A DNA stretch of 48,388 bases from Streptomyces sp. 150FB (GTDB lineage Bacteria > Actinomycetota > Actinomycetes > Streptomycetales > Streptomycetaceae), in NCBI RefSeq assembly GCF_000818195.1, contig NZ_JTHL01000001.1, positions 7,639,501-7,687,888 on the forward strand. Direction: 5' to 3'. The notes under the pieces are model-generated. The model was given only the letters and a program-made list of their open reading frames with translations, searched no databases and had not been told where the DNA came from. Shown here piece after piece: positions 42,340 through 48,388 of this stretch. A program made the position numbers and the translations under genes. How positions within the stretch are numbered: position 1 is the first letter of the stretch; each line of letters starts with the position of its first letter.

Positions 42340-43119
42340 ATGACCGCTACGCCCGTGTTGGCGTTGCGAGGGGTCTCCAAGCGATTCGGTGCCGTTCAGG
42401 CGCTCACCGATGTCGAGCTTGAGGTCCATTCCGGAGAGGTTCTCGCCCTGGTCGGCGACAACGGTGCCGGTAAGTCCACGCTGGTGAAGACCATCGCCGG
42501 CGTACACCCCATCGATGACGGTGTCATCGAGTGGGAAGGCGCACCGGTCTCGATCGGCAAGCCGCACGACGCCCAGAACCTCGGCGTCGCGACCGTCTAC
42601 CAGGACCTCTCGCTCGCCGACAACATCGATGTCGTCGGCAACCTCTTCCTGGGACGCGAGATCCGCCGCTGGGGTGTGCTCAACGAGGTTGAGATGGAGC
42701 GCCGTTCGCGCGAACTGCTCAACACCCTGTCGATCCGCATCCCCAGTGTCCGTATCCCGATCGCCTCGCTCTCCGGCGGCCAGCGCCAGACCGTGGCGAT
42801 CGCGCGCTCCATGCTGGGCGAGCCGAAGCTCGTCATCCTCGACGAGCCGACGGCGGCGCTCGGTGTCGAGCAGACCGCTCAGGTGCTCGACCTGGTCGAG
42901 CGACTTCGGGAGCGCGGCCTCGCCGTGCTCCTCATCAGCCACAACATGGCGGACGTCAAGGCCGTCGCCGACAAGGTCGCCGTGCTCAGGCTCGGCGGCA
43001 ACAACGGCGTCTTCGACGTCAAGACCACCTCGCAGGAAGAGATCATCGCCGCTATCACCGGCGCCACGGACAACGCCGTGACCCGTCGTGCGACGCGCAA
43101 CGTGGAGGTTCAGAAGTGA
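42340..43119 (+). CDS. xylG: Xylose-type sugar ABC transporter, ATP-binding subunit
   Basis: The protein has 259 residues from ATG 42340, chosen because GAAGGAG (42323-42329) is too close to the in-frame ATG at 42331. It has Walker A GDNGAGKST (K45), Q-loop VYQDLSL, signature LSGGQRQ (144-150) and Walker B LVILDEPTAAL. It is a single ABC module, unlike the roughly 500-residue double-module XylG/RbsA of E. coli, so it should work as a homodimer (FrcA-like). Its stop overlaps the xylH GTG. Confidence 0.92.
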   Translation: MTATPVLALRGVSKRFGAVQALTDVELEVHSGEVLALVGDNGAGKSTLVKTIAGVHPIDDGVIEWEGAPVSIGKPHDAQNLGVATVYQDLSLADNIDVVGNLFLGREIRRWGVLNEVEMERRSRELLNTLSIRIPSVRIPIASLSGGQRQTVAIARSMLGEPKLVILDEPTAALGVEQTAQVLDLVERLRERGLAVLLISHNMADVKAVADKVAVLRLGGNNGVFDVKTTSQEEIIAAITGATDNAVTRRATRNVEVQK

Positions 43120-44414
43120 GCACAGAGAACACCTCCGCGCCCGCGCCCGAGGTCGCGGCCCCGGTTGACGCACCGCCCCCCGCCGAGGGAGCCACCACCG
43201 TCGTGGACCCGCGGCTGCTCGTCCGCGAGCAGGGCTTCGGCGGATACGTGAACGAGTTCAAGCGCAAGATCCGCGCCGGTGACCTGGGCGCGATGCCGGT
43301 CGTCATCGGCCTGATCGTCATCTGGGCGATCTTCACCGTCCTGAACTCGACCTTCATCGGTGCCGAGAACCTGAGCAACATATCCATCACGATGGTCGGC
43401 ACCGGCATGATCGCCGTCGGTATCGTCTTCGTGCTGCTGCTCGGTGAGATCGACCTGTCGGTCGGTTCCGTCAGCGGTGTCGCCGGCGGCCTCTTCGCCG
43501 TGCTGGCCGTCACACACGGCATGACGGAGTGGCTGGCGTTCATTCTCGCCATCCTGTCCGGAACGGTCATCGGCGCGATCCACGGGTTCTTCTTCGCCCG
43601 TATCGGTGTGCCGGCCTTCGCCGTCACCCTGGCCGGTCTGCTGTTCTGGAACGGCTTCATGCTCCAGATCCTCGGCAGCGACGGCACGATCAACCTCGAC
43701 GCCGACGGGCTCGTCGCCAAGCTGACCACGTACTACTTCACCGACGTGGCCGCCGCCTACGTGCTCGCCATCGTCGTGGTCGCCGTGTACTTCCTGATCT
43801 CCTACTCGGAGAACCGCCGCCGTGAGGCGGCCGCGGTGCCCTCCAGGCCGCTCAGCGAGATCGTGGCGCGCACCGTACTGCTCGCCGTCGTCGCCTTTGT
43901 CGTGGCGATCGTCTTCAACCAGTACAAGGGCCTCCCGCTGGCGGTCGTGATCTTCCTCGCCGTGCTGGTGCTCACCGACTTCGTACTGCGCCGCACCACC
44001 TACGGCCGCAAGGTCTTCGCCCTCGGTGGCAGCGTCGAGGCGTCCCGCCGCGCCGGTATCAACGTCGCGCTGATCCGTACGTCGGTCTTCTCGATCTCCG
44101 GAACGTTCGCCGCCATCGGCGGTCTGTTCCTCGCCTCCCAGATCAACGCGGCCAACCAGGGCGCGGGCAGCGGCACGCTGCTGATGAACTCCATCGCCGC
44201 CGCGGTCATCGGCGGCACCAGCCTCTTCGGTGGCCGCGGCCGTAGCTGGAACGCGCTGCTCGGTGTACTGGTGATCGTTTCGATCCAGTCGGGTCTTGCC
44301 ATCCAGGGCGTCGCCTCGCCGATCGTCTACATGATCACCGGAGCGGTGCTGCTGGCCACTGTGGTGATCGACGCGATCACCCGGAAGACCCAGAAGAGCG
44401 CGGGTCGCGCCTGA
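43116..44414 (+). CDS. xylH: Xylose-type sugar ABC transporter, permease
   Basis: The protein has 432 residues from GTG 43116 (GTGA overlap with xylG). A Pro/Ala-rich cytoplasmic tail of about 40 residues precedes at least ten hydrophobic segments typical of the BPD_transp_2 (RbsC/XylH) family: LLLGEIDLSVGSVSGVAGGL, IGVPAFAVTLAGLLFWNG, GGTSLFGGRGRSWNALLG. The length is close to E. coli XylH rather than the shorter RbsC, in line with xylose-type specificity. It is the last gene of the operon and has a strong terminator. Confidence 0.92.
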   Translation: MSTENTSAPAPEVAAPVDAPPPAEGATTVVDPRLLVREQGFGGYVNEFKRKIRAGDLGAMPVVIGLIVIWAIFTVLNSTFIGAENLSNISITMVGTGMIAVGIVFVLLLGEIDLSVGSVSGVAGGLFAVLAVTHGMTEWLAFILAILSGTVIGAIHGFFFARIGVPAFAVTLAGLLFWNGFMLQILGSDGTINLDADGLVAKLTTYYFTDVAAAYVLAIVVVAVYFLISYSENRRREAAAVPSRPLSEIVARTVLLAVVAFVVAIVFNQYKGLPLAVVIFLAVLVLTDFVLRRTTYGRKVFALGGSVEASRRAGINVALIRTSVFSISGTFAAIGGLFLASQINAANQGAGSGTLLMNSIAAAVIGGTSLFGGRGRSWNALLGVLVIVSIQSGLAIQGVASPIVYMITGAVLLATVVIDAITRKTQKSAGRA

Positions 44415-44428
44415 CCGCGGTTCCCGCA

Positions 44429-44468
44429 GACCGTGCCCGGCCCCCGGCGACGGGGGCCGGGCACGGTC
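44429..44468 (+). terminator. Terminator after xylH
   Basis: A perfect 17-bp GC-rich stem (44429-44445 with 44452-44468) has the 6-base loop GGCGAC. It lies 15 bases beyond the xylH stop. Confidence 0.85.
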
Positions 44469-44639
44469 GTGTCGTACGGGCGGGCTCCGGCCGCGCGTAC
44501 CCGGCCGTACCCCGCATCCACATAGTCATACATCCGATCGGGTGACTTAGAACGCACCGCCCGCCGACCACCCGCGCGAGTGGAACATTAGACTCGGCGG
44601 ATCGACAAGCTCGACCAGCTCAAACGCAAGGAGGCACGG

Positions 44640-46553
44640 GTGCCGTTGCTGACCCACATCAGGGGACCGCGTGATCTGGACCGACTCGGCCCGGAAGAGC
44701 TGGACCAGCTCGCGGGGGAGATCCGATCCTTCCTCGTCGACGCGGTGTCCAAGACCGGCGGCCACCTCGGCCCCAATCTGGGTGTCGTCGAGCTGACCAT
44801 CGCCCTGCACCGCGTCTTCGACTCACCGAAGGACAAGGTCCTTTTCGACACGGGCCACCAGTCGTACGTGCACAAGCTGCTCACCGGCCGGCAGGACTTC
44901 TCGAAGCTCAAGAGCAAGGGCGGCCTGTCGGGCTACCCGTCCCGCGCCGAGTCGGACCACGACATCATCGAGAACTCCCACGCCTCCACCGTGCTGGGCT
45001 GGGCCGACGGGCTGGCCAAGGCCAACGAGGTCCTGAAGAAGAACGACCATGTCGTCGCCGTGATCGGCGACGGCGCGCTCACCGGCGGCATGGCCTGGGA
45101 GGCGCTGAACAACATCGCGGCCGCCAAGGACCGCCCGCTCGTGATCGTCGTCAACGACAACGAACGGTCGTACGCGCCGACCATCGGCGGCCTCGCGAAC
45201 CACCTCGCGACCCTGCGTACCACCGACGGTTACGAACGGTTCCTGGCCCGCGGCAAGGACCTCCTGGAGCGCACCCCCGTCGTCGGCAGGCCGCTGTACG
45301 ACACGCTGCACGGCGCGAAGAAGGGCCTCAAGGACTTCATCGCCCCGCAGGGCATGTTCGAGGACCTCGGCCTGAAGTACGTCGGCCCGATCGACGGCCA
45401 CGACATCGAGGCCCTGGAATCGGCGCTCGAACGCGCCAAGCGCTTCGGCGGCCCCGTCATCGTGCACTGCATCACGGAGAAGGGCCGCGGCTACAAGCCC
45501 GCCGAGCAGGACGAGGCCGACCGCTTCCACGGCATCGGGCCCATCCACCCCGACACGGGTCTGCCGATCTCCGCCGCCGGCATGGACTGGACCTCGGTCT
45601 TCGGCGAGGAGATGGTCAAGCTCGGCCATGAGCGCGGAGACATCGTGGCGATCACGGCCGCCATGCTCCAGCCGCTGGGCCTGGAGAAGTTCGCCAAGGC
45701 CTTCCCCGACCGGGTGTACGACGTCGGCATCGCCGAGCAGCACGGCGCCGTCTCGGCGGCGGGCCTCGCCACCGGCGGCCTGCACCCCGTCTTCGCGGTC
45801 TACGCGACCTTCCTCAACCGCGCCTTCGACCAGGTGCTGATGGATGTCGCCCTGCACCGCTGCGGAGTGACGTTTGTCCTCGACCGGGCGGGCATCACCG
45901 GCACCGACGGCGCCTCGCACAACGGCATGTGGGACATGTCGATCCTCCAGTGCGTGCCGGGCCTGCGGATCGCCGCCCCGCGCGACGCCGACCAGGTCCG
46001 CGCCCAACTGCGCGAGGCCGTCGAGATCGACGACTGCCCCACCGTCGTCCGCTACTCCAAGGGCGCCGTCGGCCCGGCTGTCTCCGCCGTCGGCCGGATC
46101 GGCGGCATGGACGTCCTGCGCAGGTCCGAGGAGGCAGCCGCCGACGTACTGCTCGTCTCCGTCGGCGCTCTCGCCCCGATGTGCCTGGAGATCGCCACGC
46201 TCCTCGACAAGCAGGGCATCTCGACGACGGTCGTCGACCCCCGCTGGGTCAAGCCGGTCGACGAGGCGCTCGCGCCGCTCGCCGAGCAGCACCGGGTGGT
46301 CGTCACCGTCGAGGACAACAGCCGCGTGGGCGGCGTCGGTTCGGCGGTCGCGCAGGCGCTGCGCGACGCCGGGGTCGACGTACCGCTCCGTGACTTCGGC
46401 ATCCCGCCGCGCTTCCTCGACCATGCCTCCCGCAAGGAGATCATGGCCGAGATCGGCCTGACGGCACCGGACATCGCACGCCAGGTCACCGGTCTGGTCT
46501 CGCGGCTGGACGGCCGGCTGGTGGACACCCACGCGGAGATCGCCCGCGACTGA
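44640..46553 (+). CDS. dxs: 1-deoxy-D-xylulose-5-phosphate synthase
   Basis: The protein has 637 residues from GTG 44640, with AAGGAGG six bases upstream. It condenses pyruvate and glyceraldehyde-3-phosphate, the entry step of the MEP isoprenoid pathway. The TPP site is [28 protein letters not shown] carries the conserved His, the catalytic Glu is in [16 protein letters not shown], and [19 protein letters not shown] belongs to the substrate region. The length is normal and all three transketolase-like domains are present. It is monocistronic between two strong terminators. From memory it corresponds to S. coelicolor SCO6013. Confidence 0.97.
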   Translation: MPLLTHIRGPRDLDRLGPEELDQLAGEIRSFLVDAVSKTGGHLGPNLGVVELTIALHRVFDSPKDKVLFDTGHQSYVHKLLTGRQDFSKLKSKGGLSGYPSRAESDHDIIENSHASTVLGWADGLAKANEVLKKNDHVVAVIGDGALTGGMAWEALNNIAAAKDRPLVIVVNDNERSYAPTIGGLANHLATLRTTDGYERFLARGKDLLERTPVVGRPLYDTLHGAKKGLKDFIAPQGMFEDLGLKYVGPIDGHDIEALESALERAKRFGGPVIVHCITEKGRGYKPAEQDEADRFHGIGPIHPDTGLPISAAGMDWTSVFGEEMVKLGHERGDIVAITAAMLQPLGLEKFAKAFPDRVYDVGIAEQHGAVSAAGLATGGLHPVFAVYATFLNRAFDQVLMDVALHRCGVTFVLDRAGITGTDGASHNGMWDMSILQCVPGLRIAAPRDADQVRAQLREAVEIDDCPTVVRYSKGAVGPAVSAVGRIGGMDVLRRSEEAAADVLLVSVGALAPMCLEIATLLDKQGISTTVVDPRWVKPVDEALAPLAEQHRVVVTVEDNSRVGGVGSAVAQALRDAGVDVPLRDFGIPPRFLDHASRKEIMAEIGLTAPDIARQVTGLVSRLDGRLVDTHAEIARD

Positions 46554-46609
46554 CCCGCGACCGGCGTCCGCGTACCGGATGTGTTCGTGCGCCTGTGTGC
46601 TTGTGTGTG

Positions 46610-46645
46610 AAAAGCCCCGCCCTCCTCAAGGAGGGCGGGGCTTTT
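46610..46645 (+). terminator. Rho-independent terminator after dxs
   Basis: A perfect 16-bp stem (46610-46625 with 46630-46645) has loop TCAA and an A/T flank giving CTTTT at the 3' end. It is 57 bases after the dxs stop. Confidence 0.92.
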
Positions 46646-46802
46646 CGCCGCGGAGGGGAGGGGCGAGGATCCGCCCGACGTGCGAAGAGCCCCTGCGAGT
46701 GGTCCAACCGACCCATCCGTGTGAATTTGCGTGTATCCGGGTACGCGTGGCCCAGCGTTTCTTGATCATGACGCGGGGGCGACGCACAACGGAGGTACGC
46801 CG

Positions 46803-48332
46803 GTGAGTACGCACCAAGACTCGGGACCGGCCCAGAAGGGCCTGTTCCGGACAAAAACCGTGGAACAGTCGATCCGCGACACCGAGGACCCGGAGTTCGC
46901 GCTCAAGAAGTCCCTCTCCGCACTCGACCTGACGGTCTTTGGTATCGGGGTCATCATCGGGACCGGCATCTTCGTCCTGACCGGCAAAGTGGCCAAGGAG
47001 ACGGCCGGACCCGCCACCGCCCTCGGCTTCGTCGTCGCCGGGATCGTCTGCGGTCTGGCTGCGCTCTGCTATGCCGAGTTCGCCTCGACGGTGCCGGTCG
47101 CCGGCTCCGCGTACACCTTCTCGTACGCCTCCCTCGGCGAACTGCCCGCGTGGATCATCGGCTGGGACCTCATCCTCGAACTCGCCCTCGCCGCGGCGGT
47201 GGTGTCGGTCGGCTGGTCCGGCTACATCCGCTCACTGCTCAGCTCGGCGGGCTTCGACCTGCCGCAGGCGCTGTCCGGCACGCACGGCGGGAAGTTCGGA
47301 TTCGACATCCTCGCCGCCCTCCTCGTGCTCGCCCTGACCGCCATCCTCGTCGTCGGTATGAAGCTGTCGTCGCGCGTCACGAACGTCATCGTGGCCGTCA
47401 AGGTCACCGTGGTGCTGCTCATCATCATCGTGGGCGCCTTCCTCATCACCGGCGCCAACTACAAGCCGTTCATCCCGCCGGCCGAGCACACCGGAGGCGG
47501 CAACGGCCTGTCGGCGCCGCTGATCCAGGTGATCGCGGGCTTCACCCCGAGCAGCTTCGGCATCATGGGCATCTTCACCGCCGCCGCCGTCGTCTTCTTC
47601 GCGTTCATCGGCTTCGACATCGTCGCGACCGCCGCCGAGGAGACCAGGAACCCGCGGCGCGACGTGCCGCGCGGCATCATGGGGTCGCTCGTCATCTGCA
47701 CCGTCCTGTACGTCGCCGTCACCGTTGTCGTCACGGGCATGCAGAAGTACAGCAAGCTGACCGTGGACGCCCCGCTCGCCGACGCGTTCAAGTCGGTCGG
47801 ACACCCCTTCTGGGCCGGGGTCATCAGCTTCGGCGCGGCCGTCGGGCTCACCTCGGTCTGTATGATCCTGCTGCTCGGCCAGACCCGTGTGTTCTTCGCG
47901 ATGAGCAGGGACGGGCTGCTGCCGAGGACGTTCTCCCGTGTGCACCCCAAGTTCGGCACACCGCACCGCTCCACTCTGCTCCTCGGCGTGATCGTCGCCG
48001 CGGTCGCCGGGTTCACCTCCATCGACGAACTGGCCGAACTGGTCAACATCGGGACCCTGTTCGCCTTCATCGTGGTCGCGATCGGCGTGGTCATCCTGCG
48101 CAGGAAGCGCCCGGACCTGCCGCGCTCGTTCCGTACGCCGCTGATGCCGTTCGTGCCGATCGCCTCGGTGGCGGCCTCGCTGTGGCTGATGCTGAACCTG
48201 CCCGCCGAGACCTGGCTCAGGTTCGCCATCTGGATGGTCGTCGGCATGGTCGTCTACGCCGCGTTCGGACGCGGGCACAGCCGCCTCGGGATGTCGCTCA
48301 AGAAGGAGCGGTCGGGCGGTACGTCCGGCTGA
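46803..48332 (+). CDS. APC-superfamily amino-acid permease (cationic amino acid transporter type)
   Basis: The protein has 509 residues from GTG 46803, which follows GGAGG by eight bases. Twelve or more membrane helices begin at about residue 44 (LTVFGIGVIIGTGIFVLTGK), with the GTGIF motif of the APC fold. TAAEETRNPRRDVPRGI and FRTPLMPFVPIASV place it in the CAT/YfnA branch of amino-acid permeases. Helix 8 has AVGLTSVCMILLLGQTRVFF and AMSRDGLLP. It imports amino acids across the cytoplasmic membrane; the specific substrate is unknown. From memory it corresponds to S. coelicolor SCO6014. Confidence 0.92.
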   Translation: MSTHQDSGPAQKGLFRTKTVEQSIRDTEDPEFALKKSLSALDLTVFGIGVIIGTGIFVLTGKVAKETAGPATALGFVVAGIVCGLAALCYAEFASTVPVAGSAYTFSYASLGELPAWIIGWDLILELALAAAVVSVGWSGYIRSLLSSAGFDLPQALSGTHGGKFGFDILAALLVLALTAILVVGMKLSSRVTNVIVAVKVTVVLLIIIVGAFLITGANYKPFIPPAEHTGGGNGLSAPLIQVIAGFTPSSFGIMGIFTAAAVVFFAFIGFDIVATAAEETRNPRRDVPRGIMGSLVICTVLYVAVTVVVTGMQKYSKLTVDAPLADAFKSVGHPFWAGVISFGAAVGLTSVCMILLLGQTRVFFAMSRDGLLPRTFSRVHPKFGTPHRSTLLLGVIVAAVAGFTSIDELAELVNIGTLFAFIVVAIGVVILRRKRPDLPRSFRTPLMPFVPIASVAASLWLMLNLPAETWLRFAIWMVVGMVVYAAFGRGHSRLGMSLKKERSGGTSG

Positions 48333-48388
48333 CCCCGCTCAGGTCCCCGGGGCGTCCTCGCCCGGCGGCCGCCGCACGGTCCGCGGGC

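Noticed and set aside
44823..46532. Minus-strand frame of 569 codons
   Set aside because: Antisense to dxs; composition of a shadow frame.

Overview
The window is chromosomal DNA of a Streptomyces or a very close relative. It is uniformly GC-rich, uses GTG starts and GTGA/ATGA overlaps freely, has rare in-frame TTA (bldA-type) codons in accessory genes, and carries lineage-typical families (DUF4236, DUF6415, MmyB-type HTH regulators, a Tat-lipoprotein beta-lactamase). From memory, the core order here, HTH-MurA / aconitase / ngcEFG / ROK regulator / xylFGH-type transporter / dxs / amino-acid permease, matches the S. coelicolor SCO5998-SCO6014 neighbourhood. That comparison was not computed.

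Layout. (1) 1-5.4 kb is an accessory island: the end of an IS5-family transposase, then a tightly overlapping three-gene operon (protein with two GHKL ATPase domains and a histidine-kinase core, receiver-domain protein, ComEC-like metallo-beta-lactamase hydrolase), then an integrase N-terminal remnant in a decayed region. (2) 5.4-7.0 kb is a murA-like gene with an N-terminal XRE helix-turn-helix and a clear operator at its start. (3) 7.1-21.4 kb is a patchwork of accessory genes: DUF4236, a GNAT-like protein, a broken heme-synthase (chdC) copy, MarR, a DJ-1/PfpI protein, a deleted IS5 element, an LLM oxidoreductase/LysR pair, a LysR plus two active-site-serine hydrolases (one a Tat lipoprotein class A beta-lactamase), a BtuF-like protein, a P-loop protein, an HTH regulator, an SDR and an MFS exporter. 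In S. coelicolor, as I recall, murA and aconitase are adjacent, so this block of about 14 kb looks inserted. (4) 21.6-31.5 kb holds aconitase with two operator-like palindromes, a secreted ricin-lectin/GH19 chitinase, a Streptomyces XRE/DUF6415/small-ORF cluster, and an MFS-TetR pair. (5) 31.6-48.3 kb is sugar and isoprenoid core: a secreted GH92 mannosidase, the NgcEFG GlcNAc/chitobiose importer without its own ATPase, a ROK repressor (Rok7B7-like), a xylose-type importer, dxs and an APC permease.

How it fits together. Chitinase, GH92 and NgcEFG form a polysaccharide-degradation and uptake theme with a DasR-like site over the ngcE promoter. The ROK protein probably governs the xylFGH-type operon through a nested palindrome just after its own gene. 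The most unusual system is the GHKL-kinase/receiver/MBL operon at 400-4461. It has the architecture of a phosphorelay-controlled hydrolase, lies between mobile-element remnants and has a TTA codon in the presumed effector. It is a good candidate for an uncharacterised conflict or defence system.
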